DNA of 64,000 nt, from positions 310,001-374,000 of the forward strand of contig NZ_JANJQP010000001.1 in NCBI RefSeq assembly GCF_025758695.1, written 5' to 3'. How positions within the stretch are numbered: the first letter of the stretch is position 1; the number at the start of each line of letters is the position of its first letter. Under the pieces are notes generated by a model. That model had not been told where the DNA came from, did no database searches, and saw only the letters and a program-made list of their open reading frames with translations. This DNA comes from Oenococcus kitaharae. Lineage in GTDB: Bacteria > Bacillota > Bacilli > Lactobacillales > Lactobacillaceae. A program made the translations under genes and the position numbers. This document shows, piece after piece, positions 17,666 through 26,160 of the stretch.

Positions 17666-17692
17666 ATGTAAAAACATTGAAGGACGAATAAA

Positions 17693-18379
17693 ATGAATGA
17701 ATTTCCGGACATTACGACTATTGCCAGAGCTTTATCAGTCCCCTCAAAAATGAAAATTCTTGACGCATTAATGGATCACAAATATCACACCGCTACTGAG
17801 TTAGCCAAACTCAGTCGCATCACGCCGCAAACAGTTGCCTATCACCTTGATGAGTTTTTAAAAAATGGTTGGGTTGGGATGGCAAAATCGGGCCGCTTTC
17901 ACTATTTCTTTTTGAAAGATACTAATGTCGTGGCACTTTTGGAGAGACTCAGTCCTGTGTCCCCTGAAAAAAGAGCGCGATCAAAACAACGTGAGCTCGT
18001 ACTTGCAAAAGATGAGCTTTTTCGGACATGCTACGATCATATGGCTGGACGCATCGGTGTCTTGATTGCGACAGCTTTAACTCAAAAAAATTATTTAGAT
18101 CCAGAGTTCAATTTAACTGATAAGGGTACTAACTTTTTTCAAGATGTTCTCCATATTGACCTTTCTCTACTCCACAAACAAAAACGCCAGTTTACAACAA
18201 AATGTTTAGATTGGAGTGAGAGACAATATCATGTTGGCGGCGCAATCGGACATGCCATGCTGCTTTCTTTCAAGGACCAGGGCTTGGTAATGCCAGATAA
18301 CAAATCCACGAGAGCTATAGCACTGACAAGCAAAGGAACAACTTTTTTGCAAACACATATAGCTATTAGTTTGGAATAA
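17693..18379 (+). CDS. ArsR-family winged-helix regulator with C-terminal domain
   Basis: A 228-residue regulator. Residues 5-85 are an ArsR/HTH_20 winged helix (ARALSVPSKMKILDALM ... TELAKLSRITPQTVAYHLDEF). The C-terminal 140 residues are an extra domain (LTDKGTNFFQDVL ... CLDWSERQYHVGGAIG ... KGTTFLQ) seen in a set of Firmicutes ArsR-like proteins that is not metal-binding in any obvious way; Cys residues at about 117 and 171 are scattered. AAGGA precedes ATG 17693. The divergent ABC exporter is its probable target. Confidence 0.85.
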   Translation: MNEFPDITTIARALSVPSKMKILDALMDHKYHTATELAKLSRITPQTVAYHLDEFLKNGWVGMAKSGRFHYFFLKDTNVVALLERLSPVSPEKRARSKQRELVLAKDELFRTCYDHMAGRIGVLIATALTQKNYLDPEFNLTDKGTNFFQDVLHIDLSLLHKQKRQFTTKCLDWSERQYHVGGAIGHAMLLSFKDQGLVMPDNKSTRAIALTSKGTTFLQTHIAISLE

Positions 18380-18410
18380 ATTTTGTAGAATGCATTTAAA
18401 GACAAAATAA

Positions 18411-18434
18411 AAGCGCTCCAAAGAGCGCTTTTTT
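18411..18434. terminator. Bidirectional terminator
   Basis: AAGCGCTC (18411-18418) pairs with GAGCGCTT (18423-18430) around CAAA, with T-runs on both strands. It ends the ArsR gene and the convergent pepN gene. Confidence 0.85.
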
Positions 18435-18450
18435 AAACTCAAACAATTAA

Positions 18451-20988
18451 TCAATCTTTAATAGCTTTAGCTACAGCTGCGTGAACAGCATCTTTTTCTG
18501 CCTCAATTAAGTCAACACGACTAGCGATCACCTTTGTATCCATGACAATCTCACGTGTAAGGCCAGGTGTGTTGATTTTCGGCTCCAGAAAGGCTTTGAA
18601 CTCAGCCAAACGATCAGCCGTCTTGAAGACCATGGCAGTGACCGTAATATAAGTCGTAAACTCCATATCGCCGCCGACCGTTTTCTCCAGCCAGTCCCAA
18701 TCATTCCTGAACCAGTCCCAGGCAGCCTGCTGAGCATCATCATTATCCAAAGCACCGCGATACCATCCGCGAAGATCCTGTGGCTTGATCGTGTCGGCAT
18801 CTTCAAATTTGCCGATCAAAGCTGCAATTAAGTCTGGATCAGAGACACTCGTCAGTGCGGCTCGCAAATCTGATTTGTAGCTGCCGTCAGAGGTATTACG
18901 ATAAGCAGCGAAGAAGTCGTTGAACAAACTTTCGCTGGCAAAATTCTTCATCTCATTTCTCAGGACGAAGAGACGAATATCAGCTGGCAAGGCAATCAAA
19001 TTATCAGCATTCTTAGCAAACAGATCATGAGCCGAGGCAATTGCTGCCGGATTTTTCGCATACAAAACGGCACTCAGTACATATGGCCGGGCCAACTGGT
19101 CATCATTGGATTCACCGGGTTTTGGCGTCCAACCCAAACGTGTTACCTTTTCACTGCTAAGCTGATTGAAGAAGGCCTGCAAATCTTTTTCTTCATCTGA
19201 ACCAGCTGAGACAAATTTCTTTAAATTATTAGCCAGCCGGTACAAAGCTGCATTGACCAGCATGGCATGACTGTCAGAAAAATGAGTCAAAAGCGGGACA
19301 AGGTCAGCGTAAGAAGCTTGACGACCATCGGCCAACAGACGCAAATCCTGTAAAATCTGCAATTGTGCAATGGCGTCTAAGGATTGTGTATCGGACAAAA
19401 TGTCGTCCAGCAAAGTCTGATCGTATTTGACAATGAAATGAGAATTGTTGCCGACATTCAAACGGAAAGGCTTGCCTGATTCAGCACGCAAAGCAGTGTA
19501 ATCACCAATTTCAAGCGCCTTTTCAGTCATCAGCGCTGGCACAGCATCGTAATTGCTATTCAAAGGAATCTGCCATTGACGGCCGGCTTCTTTGTGTTCG
19601 CCAATGAAAAACTGCTGCTGAGACAAAGTGAGTTTGCCATCAACAACGCTTGCTGTAACAACTGGGTAACCAGGCTGTTCCAACCAAGAATTCATGACAG
19701 CACTAACATCAATACCAGATGCATCGCCAAGAGCTGCCCAAAGATCAGCACCGGTCGCATTGCCATAATGATGTGCAGCAAAATAATTTTTCAAACCTTT
19801 TCTTAAGGCTTTATCTCCAATCAAAGCACGCGCCATCACAAGCATACGGGCACCTTTGGCATAGACAATCGCGCCATCGAACAAGGCGTCTATCTCAGCC
19901 GGATGCTCAACTTGGACATGCACGGATTGAACACCATCAGTCGCATCTCGCTGCAGTGCGGCTGGTAAATCAGATATCTGGAAGGTTTCCCAAATATGCC
20001 AATCAGGTTCTAAGGCATCAACGGCCACATATTCCATCATGTTGGCAAAACTTTCGTTCAGCCAGAGATCATCCCACCACTTCATTGTGACAAGATCGCC
20101 AAACCACTGGTGAGCCAATTCATGAGCGACAACCGTGGCAACCAGCTGCTTGACTTCAAGCGAGGTATTTTTCGGGTCCAATAACAGGTAGGCTTCACGA
20201 TATGTAACAAGTCCCCAGTTCTCCATCGCGCCGGCAGAAAAGTCAGGCAAAGCCAACTGATTCGATTGTGGCAATGGATACGGTGTCTGGTAAAAGTCTT
20301 CGTAAAATTCAATCGAGCGTTTAGCAATATCCAAAGCAAAATCCAATTCATCAGTTTTGTGTGCTTTAGTCCCATATACGCCGATTTTCACGCCGCTTTT
20401 AGTCCTTGTTGTCTTGCTCTGCAGATCTCCGAAGGCAAAAGCGATTAGATAAGTCGACATGCGGACTGTCTGATCAAAATAATGGATACCATTTTCAAAA
20501 CGTTTTTCAGGCATATTGGCCAAAATCGTCTCGCCGGGCTGCTCATCGAATTTAATCGCAAGGCTGAAAGTCGCCTTGGCTTCCGGCTCATCGACACATG
20601 GAAATGCCTGACGAGCAAAATTCGTCTCGAACTGCGTGCCGATAATCTGCTTTTTTTCACCATTCAGCTCATAATATGATGGATAAATACCCATCATTGT
20701 ATCTGTCAAATTCGCTGAATAATCGACTGTCAGGCTAGTCTTACCTGCTTTTGGTAACGAAATAGCAATCGCATCAGTGTCTTTATCCAGCGTAAAAGAC
20801 AGCTCTCTCCCCTCGCTTTTGACTGAAGCTACCGCCAAATCCTTGCCATGAAGCGAAATGGAATCAGCCTTAGCTTCACCAGTGACGGTTACCTGGCCAT
20901 TGATCTTTTTCGTGCCGCGATTGATATCCAAAAAGATATCATAGTGATCCGGCTGGAATGTTTCAAAAAAATGTTTAAACTCTGTCAT
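18451..20988 (-). CDS. pepN: Aminopeptidase N (M1 family)
   Basis: An 845-residue cytosolic zinc aminopeptidase that removes N-terminal residues from peptides taken up by the cell. GAMENWG is at 253-259, the zinc motif HELAH at 289-293 with the third ligand Glu312 (NESFAN), all intact. Length matches lactic PepN (about 845). The long helical C-terminal domain (about 510-845) is complete. The start follows GAAAGGTGAGAG. It stands alone between a terminator and a long upstream gap. Confidence 0.96.
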   Translation of the reverse strand: MTEFKHFFETFQPDHYDIFLDINRGTKKINGQVTVTGEAKADSISLHGKDLAVASVKSEGRELSFTLDKDTDAIAISLPKAGKTSLTVDYSANLTDTMMGIYPSYYELNGEKKQIIGTQFETNFARQAFPCVDEPEAKATFSLAIKFDEQPGETILANMPEKRFENGIHYFDQTVRMSTYLIAFAFGDLQSKTTRTKSGVKIGVYGTKAHKTDELDFALDIAKRSIEFYEDFYQTPYPLPQSNQLALPDFSAGAMENWGLVTYREAYLLLDPKNTSLEVKQLVATVVAHELAHQWFGDLVTMKWWDDLWLNESFANMMEYVAVDALEPDWHIWETFQISDLPAALQRDATDGVQSVHVQVEHPAEIDALFDGAIVYAKGARMLVMARALIGDKALRKGLKNYFAAHHYGNATGADLWAALGDASGIDVSAVMNSWLEQPGYPVVTASVVDGKLTLSQQQFFIGEHKEAGRQWQIPLNSNYDAVPALMTEKALEIGDYTALRAESGKPFRLNVGNNSHFIVKYDQTLLDDILSDTQSLDAIAQLQILQDLRLLADGRQASYADLVPLLTHFSDSHAMLVNAALYRLANNLKKFVSAGSDEEKDLQAFFNQLSSEKVTRLGWTPKPGESNDDQLARPYVLSAVLYAKNPAAIASAHDLFAKNADNLIALPADIRLFVLRNEMKNFASESLFNDFFAAYRNTSDGSYKSDLRAALTSVSDPDLIAALIGKFEDADTIKPQDLRGWYRGALDNDDAQQAAWDWFRNDWDWLEKTVGGDMEFTTYITVTAMVFKTADRLAEFKAFLEPKINTPGLTREIVMDTKVIASRVDLIEAEKDAVHAAVAKAIKD

Positions 20989-21131
20989 CTCTCACCTTTC
21001 AGAACGTGCTGCTAACAGTGCTGATACGGCTCTAGGCTATTTATCAAAAACACCGTCATGCTATAACATTTAGTGTAATCCAAGAAAGATATGATTGAGC
21101 GAAAAAACGTTTTTAAAGCTTCAAAAGATGC

Positions 21132-21156
21132 TACAATATTTATATCATTATGATAT
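21132..21156 (+). promoter_or_regulatory. -10 box and palindrome before the RHH-SPFH operon
   Basis: TACAAT (21132-21137) is followed by ATATCAT-T-ATGATAT (21142-21156), a 15-bp perfect palindrome placed over the expected transcription start, with a further half-site-like CGATATTTA just after. A ribbon-helix-helix protein is encoded next, so this is a natural autoregulatory operator. The -35 is poor. Confidence 0.5.
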
Positions 21157-21194
21157 CAAAACGATATTTACAATGACGGTCAGGAGGCATTTAA

Positions 21195-21536
21195 GTGGTT
21201 GAGAAGAAATCTGGCAATATTGCGCTTCGAATAGATCCGGAACTGCATGAGAAAATCACGCGGTTGGCCGCAGCGGATCAGCGGAGTGTGAATTCCTATA
21301 TTACAAAAGTCCTTGAGAAAAATGTTGAAAACAATTCTTTTGAAGATCGACAATTTGTCGGTACGACTGTGCCAGGCAGGAAAATAAACGACAAAAACGG
21401 CCTTGTCGATGTTTCCGGTATCTATTACCGCTACTTGATCGAGGATAACCAAAAAGTCGATAAAACGGCTAATTACGTTATTTTAGAAGCGAGCGGCAAT
21501 GTTTTAACGCTAAGAAAAATTGAAGAAACAAATTAG
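21195..21536 (+). CDS. Ribbon-helix-helix DNA-binding protein (HicB/CopG-like)
   Basis: A 113-residue protein. Residues 7-43 match the ribbon-helix-helix fold seen in HicB-like antitoxins and CopG/Arc repressors (GNIALRIDPELHEKI then ADQRSVNSYITKVLEKN). The C-terminal 65 residues are unrecognised, beta-rich in pattern. GTG 21195 has an excellent SD (CAGGAGG). No toxin partner is next to it; instead an SPFH-domain gene follows 9 bases later in the same operon. The upstream palindrome suggests it represses its own operon. Confidence 0.7.
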   Translation: MVEKKSGNIALRIDPELHEKITRLAAADQRSVNSYITKVLEKNVENNSFEDRQFVGTTVPGRKINDKNGLVDVSGIYYRYLIEDNQKVDKTANYVILEASGNVLTLRKIEETN

Positions 21537-21545
21537 GAGAAACAC

Positions 21546-22358
21546 ATGGCAATATTTTTCAAGATCGTACCGCAGAACAATCGCGGTCTGGTGGAAACTT
21601 TGGGCAAATACCGCAACAGCGTCGAACCCGGAATTCACTTTTATATTCCTTTTTTTCAGGGAATTAAAAAAGTCAGTTTGGCAATGAACCCGCTCAAACT
21701 GCCGAATTATTCGGTTATCACAAAAGATAACGCAGATGTATCGGCTAGCGTCACTTTGAACTATCACGTGACCGATGCAGTGAAATACGAATATGAAAAC
21801 ACGGATTCGGTCGAATCAATGGCACAATTGGTTCGTGGACATCTTCGTGACATTATCGGACGCATGGACCTCAATGAAGCGCTCGGCGCAACGGCTCGGA
21901 TTAACCAAGAATTGGCAACAGCCATTGGTGATTTGACAAACACTTACGGCATCAATGTTGACCGAATCAATATCGATGAATTGACCCCTTCCCGTGCCAT
22001 TCAAGAAGCCATGGACAAACAGCTGACGGCCGATCGTGAGCGTGTTGCCACAATCGCACAGGCTGAAGGTGAAGCCAAATCGATTGAATTAACGACTAAA
22101 GCCAAAAATGATGCGATTATGGCCACTGCCAAAGCTGAGGCAGATGCAACCAAAAGCCGGGCCGATGCCGAAAAGTATCGTATCGATACTGTCCAGGCTG
22201 GTTTAAGAGAAGCCGACGACAAATACTTTCAGAATCAAAGCATTAACGCTTTTTCCGATTTAGCCAAATCTAATTCGAATACGATCGTTGTTTCGAGCGA
22301 CCAAGTTGCCTCTTTGGGGCAGATTCCAGTTGTTGGCAAATTGCTGAATAGCCACTAA
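21546..22358 (+). CDS. SPFH/prohibitin domain protein
   Basis: A 270-residue SPFH (stomatin/prohibitin) protein. The domain covers residues about 5-170 (VPQNNRGLVETLGKY, GIHFYIPFFQGIKKV, then RDIIGRMDLNEAL). It is followed by an Ala/Glu-rich coiled coil (about 170-225, IAQAEGEAKSIEL ... AKAEADATKSRADAEKYR). Typical bacterial members begin with a membrane helix; here only a very short hydrophobic start (MAIFFKIV) is left, so it may be peripheral or anchored by a partner. These proteins scaffold membrane microdomains or proteases. SD AGGAG precedes ATG 21546. It is co-transcribed with the RHH gene. Confidence 0.88.
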   Translation: MAIFFKIVPQNNRGLVETLGKYRNSVEPGIHFYIPFFQGIKKVSLAMNPLKLPNYSVITKDNADVSASVTLNYHVTDAVKYEYENTDSVESMAQLVRGHLRDIIGRMDLNEALGATARINQELATAIGDLTNTYGINVDRINIDELTPSRAIQEAMDKQLTADRERVATIAQAEGEAKSIELTTKAKNDAIMATAKAEADATKSRADAEKYRIDTVQAGLREADDKYFQNQSINAFSDLAKSNSNTIVVSSDQVASLGQIPVVGKLLNSH

Positions 22359-22362
22359 AAAT

Positions 22363-22390
22363 AAAAGCACCGCTATCTGGGGTGCTTTTT
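22363..22390. terminator. Bidirectional terminator
   Basis: AAAGCACC (22364-22371) pairs with GGTGCTTT (22381-22388), flanked by A and T runs. It follows the SPFH gene and abuts the menA stop on the other strand, so it serves both. Confidence 0.8.
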
Positions 22391-23304
22391 TATATGTGCA
22401 GCAAAACGCCTAGTGCGACAGCAACAGTACAGCTTAAGGACAGAGCCAAGAGATTTTTCACTGCTAGGATGAATGTCTCCTTTTTGACTTGTTTTGCATT
22501 AAAAGCTTTGAGGTTGCGCCAAATAATCGGGATCACAAGCAGGGTCAGCAAAGACATTTTCGGCAGTAGATTCAGCCAAACAGCACAGATAAGAGAAACA
22601 AACCCCAGTAAATATAAAAGATTAAAGAGAATCAGTGCTCGCCGTTTGCCAAGATAATAAACAATCGTCCGGCGATTTAAAGCCAAATCTTCTTTCTGAT
22701 CACAAATATTGTTTGCCAGAAGCAACGCCGCAATCGCCAAAGCAAGCAAACCAATCGGCAAAAACGCCTGCCACACAATCAGCCAGCTTAGCGATTTTTG
22801 CGGTGCCAAATTCAAATAAAGCGTGATTAAAAAAATCATATAGCCCATTGTAAATCCTGAAAAGAATTCGCCTAGTGGCAATGCCGACAAGGGTTTGGCG
22901 CCTCCTGCATATAAATAGCCGACGGCAAAACAAAAAATCCCCAGAATCAACAGCAGCCAGCCAGACCTGCTGACCAGCCAAATACCCAGCAGGGCACTTA
23001 TCGTGACAAAACTGACCATTAATCTGCCAACGGCTTTGATGGACAAATGATTGACACCAATCACATTGGTTTTCAGACGAAACTCATCAGCATGATGACG
23101 CTGTGCTCGTTTATAATCCTGATAATTGTCATTGATGTCGACTGCCATATTAAACAGCAGCATGGCAATAAAAAATATCAGCGAGCTGATTAAATTGACC
23201 TGCTTGAAATGATAAATGCTGTACAAAAGGCCCAGCAAAAAAGGAAAAATGCTGGCCGTCTTGGCTTTAATCTCAACTAATTCCAAAAAAACTTTCAAAT
23301 TCAT
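22390..23304 (-). CDS. menA: 1,4-dihydroxy-2-naphthoate polyprenyltransferase (MenA, UbiA family)
   Basis: A membrane prenyltransferase of 304 residues with about eight helices. It joins a polyprenyl tail to dihydroxynaphthoate, giving demethylmenaquinone. The UbiA aspartate-rich sites are present: NMAVDINDNYQDYKRA (about 51-66) and DQKEDLALNRRT (about 205-216). ATG 23304 is chosen over ATG 23319 because GAGGCG lies 8 nt before it. The polyprenyl diphosphate synthase that would make its substrate is divergent and 115 bases away, and the cyd genes that use the quinol are next. No genes for the naphthoate ring are in the window. Confidence 0.85.
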   Translation of the reverse strand: MNLKVFLELVEIKAKTASIFPFLLGLLYSIYHFKQVNLISSLIFFIAMLLFNMAVDINDNYQDYKRAQRHHADEFRLKTNVIGVNHLSIKAVGRLMVSFVTISALLGIWLVSRSGWLLLILGIFCFAVGYLYAGGAKPLSALPLGEFFSGFTMGYMIFLITLYLNLAPQKSLSWLIVWQAFLPIGLLALAIAALLLANNICDQKEDLALNRRTIVYYLGKRRALILFNLLYLLGFVSLICAVWLNLLPKMSLLTLLVIPIIWRNLKAFNAKQVKKETFILAVKNLLALSLSCTVAVALGVLLHI

Positions 23305-23418
23305 ATCTCTACGCCTCATGACTATTATATTAGACAGCCTGCCGCGACTCGGGTAAGATAGTACTAGAAATTACTGCTTTGTTCAAATGCAGCCCAACTA
23401 GTAAAAGTAAGGAGAAAC

Positions 23419-24423
23419 ATGGCAACACTTTTTCAGGGATATCATTTTGCCAGCCAGGATGCAAAAGCAGTCAGAGATATATTGGCCAAACAGCGTTTTC
23501 CAATTAAGCCTTATCAGGATAAAGTCGAAAACATGCTCAAACAGAATGGCAAAATGCTGCGTGCCACACTTGCCAACCTTTTTGGACGCTATGGCCTGCA
23601 CCTTTCAAACGGTCTTAATCGAGCCACTCTAGCAGATGTTCATCAAGGCGCAGCCGCCATCGAAGTCCTGCACCTAGCGACTTTAGTCCACGACGACGTG
23701 GTTGATGATGCTGATCAGCGTCGCGGATTAACGACCTTACAGCATTTTTTTGGCAATAAAGACACCATTTATCTTGGTGATCAGCTTTTTACAAAATATT
23801 TTCAGCTGTTGATTGCGGTTTCCCCGTCAAACGATTTTATCCGCTATCACGCAGATATGATGGAAAAAATTCTTTCCGGCGAATTGATTCAAGATCGTAT
23901 GCGCTTCAATCAAAATATCCAGTTAGCTGATTATTATCAAGCCATTCAAGGTAAAACAGCTGCCCTATTCAGTCTGTCGGCTGTATCGGGCCTCTGGCTA
24001 GGATCTGGTATTCAGCATTTGCAAGATGCCAAGACGACTTTTCAGGCGGCATATCAATTCGGCGAAAATCTCGGCATGGCTTTTCAGATGATCGATGATC
24101 TGCAGGATTTGGATATGACCGCAAAGACCGGCAAGCCCAAGTTCGAAGATCTCAAAGAGGGTGTCTACACACTCCCGATTATCTTAGCTTTAGCTGATGC
24201 TGATTTTCAGGCAATTTTAAAAAACGACCATCCCGGTCTTAATCAAGTGATCGGATTTTTCCAAAGCCATTCAGAATATTTTCAAAGCAGCCGGGAAATT
24301 TGCCAGCATTTCCTCTTAGAAGCTCAAAAAAATCTTGATTTCTTTCAGCCGGAAGATGAGATCAAAGAATTGCAAAAATTGATCAAACAAATCCAATCTC
24401 AGTTAGATTCTGCCCAAATCTAA
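23419..24423 (+). CDS. Polyprenyl diphosphate synthase (quinone tail)
   Basis: A 334-residue trans-prenyltransferase. The first Asp-rich motif DDVVDDADQRRG begins at residue 92 and the second is DDLQDLD (about 222). HQGAAAIEVLHLATLVHDD is the usual helix before the first motif. It extends an allylic diphosphate with isopentenyl units to a long chain for the quinone tail; the chain length cannot be read with certainty. SD AAGGAG precedes ATG 23419. Its last 21 bases overlap the end of cydC on the opposite strand, and there is no terminator between them. Confidence 0.9.
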   Translation: MATLFQGYHFASQDAKAVRDILAKQRFPIKPYQDKVENMLKQNGKMLRATLANLFGRYGLHLSNGLNRATLADVHQGAAAIEVLHLATLVHDDVVDDADQRRGLTTLQHFFGNKDTIYLGDQLFTKYFQLLIAVSPSNDFIRYHADMMEKILSGELIQDRMRFNQNIQLADYYQAIQGKTAALFSLSAVSGLWLGSGIQHLQDAKTTFQAAYQFGENLGMAFQMIDDLQDLDMTAKTGKPKFEDLKEGVYTLPIILALADADFQAILKNDHPGLNQVIGFFQSHSEYFQSSREICQHFLLEAQKNLDFFQPEDEIKELQKLIKQIQSQLDSAQI

Positions 24424-26160
24424 ATCGTAGAGTTTTTTAAAACGCGGTTCGGTCTCATAAAGGCTTCGTGGACTGCCAGACATGGCTGCTTTGCCTTTCT
24501 CTAAAAAGATGATCCGATCGACTTTTTCAAGACCTGCTAAATGGTGTGTAATCCAAAACATTGTCTTGTCTTTTTGATTGCGAAAAATCGTCTGCATCAA
24601 ACTGTGTTCAGTGATCGGGTCAAGACCCAGCGTCGGTTCATCCAAGAGCAGAATTGGCGCATCTTTTAACAAGATACGTGCCAAGGCGATTCGCTGCCGC
24701 TGACCGCCAGACAGTAAATGGCCGCTCTCACCCACTTGAGTTTCGATTCCTGCAGGTAATTGCTGAATCAAATCTGTCAAACCAGCTTGGTCCAGAGCTT
24801 TAATGACCTGCTGGTCATCGGCTTGTTCGTTACCTAATCGAACATTATTTAAAATTGTGCTGTTGAAAATAAAGGGTGCTTGATTGAGATAAGCAAAATT
24901 TGCAGCACGTTTTTGCTGCAGCTGGTCGACCGGAACTTCATCAAAACTTATTTCACCTTGGTCAGCTTGTAAATCACCGATCAAAAGCTGCAATAAGGTC
25001 GTTTTGCCTTCACCGCTAGGACCTAGAATCGCAATTTTTTCGCCACGATTAATGGTTAAGGAAAAATGATCAAGTAAAGGATTTTTTTCATCGCCGTATG
25101 TAAAAGAAACATTTTGAAAACAAATTTTGTCAAAATGAGATTTATTGGATTGTGTGACGGCTGCAGGCCGCATCGTTTGCCGGCTAAGCTGATTCAAGCT
25201 GTTTAACGATGAAAAATACAAAGGCAGATCAGCTGCAGCTTTAACGGCTGGCACAAAGGTATCCATCAAAGGAAAGAAAGCCAGAATGACTGAGGCAGCA
25301 AAATTGGCGGTATTTTGGCTGTTGGTGAGATGCTGACTGCTCCAAAACAAAAGTGTCAGAGCAGCTAAAGCAAAAAACAGTTCTGAAAGCAGCTTCATAT
25401 TATTCTGGTGCTGGTCATTACTGTTTTTAATTCTGCTTAACTGTTGATTTCCCCGGCCAACTGTTTGCAAAAAATCTGCTCGATGCCCAGAAATCTGCCA
25501 ATCAGTCAATCCAAAAAGTGCCTCTGCCGAGTCTTGATACTGTTTTTTAGTTAAAGATTTTTCCTGCTGATCTTTTTCCCACGCTAAGGACAAAGCGACC
25601 ATTGGCAAAAGCAGCAAGACAATCAGCATCAAACAAACGACTAATATTGCCCAGCGCCAGTCAACAACAGCCATGACAGCTGCCAGCAGAAAGAAAAGCA
25701 GGTAAGCAATGCTGATTGGGAAAATCGTTCGCAGGTAAAAGTTCTCTAAATGATCCAAATCATCGGCAAATAAGCCTAATAAACGGCCAGTTTGAAAATG
25801 CCGCGACAAAAATGACCCTTGTCTTTCCAAGCGACTGTAGAGATCGGAACGTAATTTGGAAACGATCCGCAGAACCCAGTCGTGACTTTCAAGCCGCTCG
25901 AAATATTTGAACACTGGTCTTCCTATACCAAAAGCCCGCGTCAGAACAACCGGTACATAGACAACAAAAAGATTATAGGGGTGACGTGCGGATTTACTAA
26001 TTAAAAATCCCGAGGTAAACATGAGCGCCATCGCACAAAAAACGGTCATCAATGCAATCAGTAAAAGGAGGCCAAGGCGCAATCGATCCTTTTTGAGATA
26101 TTGAATGAACCAGTGGTCTTGTTTTAATAAACGCATCGTTTTAGATATCCGCTGCCGCAT
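24403..26160 (-). CDS. cydC: ABC exporter subunit CydC (bd oxidase assembly)
   Basis: A 585-residue half-transporter with six membrane helices and a C-terminal ATPase: Walker A GPSGEGKTT (about 375), signature LLSGGQRQRIALAR, Walker B PILLLDEPTLGLD and H-loop WITHH. CydDC exports glutathione or cysteine, or handles heme, and is required to assemble cytochrome bd. The start overlaps the cydD end by 20 bases. The product partner is cydD; together with cydAB they form one minus-strand operon. Confidence 0.9.
   Translation of the reverse strand: MRQRISKTMRLLKQDHWFIQYLKKDRLRLGLLLLIALMTVFCAMALMFTSGFLISKSARHPYNLFVVYVPVVLTRAFGIGRPVFKYFERLESHDWVLRIVSKLRSDLYSRLERQGSFLSRHFQTGRLLGLFADDLDHLENFYLRTIFPISIAYLLFFLLAAVMAVVDWRWAILVVCLMLIVLLLLPMVALSLAWEKDQQEKSLTKKQYQDSAEALFGLTDWQISGHRADFLQTVGRGNQQLSRIKNSNDQHQNNMKLLSELFFALAALTLLFWSSQHLTNSQNTANFAASVILAFFPLMDTFVPAVKAAADLPLYFSSLNSLNQLSRQTMRPAAVTQSNKSHFDKICFQNVSFTYGDEKNPLLDHFSLTINRGEKIAILGPSGEGKTTLLQLLIGDLQADQGEISFDEVPVDQLQQKRAANFAYLNQAPFIFNSTILNNVRLGNEQADDQQVIKALDQAGLTDLIQQLPAGIETQVGESGHLLSGGQRQRIALARILLKDAPILLLDEPTLGLDPITEHSLMQTIFRNQKDKTMFWITHHLAGLEKVDRIIFLEKGKAAMSGSPRSLYETEPRFKKLYDLDLGRI

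Noticed and set aside
18528-20679. Several 60-120-codon frames inside pepN on both strands
   Set aside because: Shadows of a well-conserved gene; no motifs or ribosome sites.
21195-22358. Classical toxin-antitoxin module
   Set aside because: The RHH protein looks antitoxin-like but the second gene is an SPFH scaffold, not a toxin.
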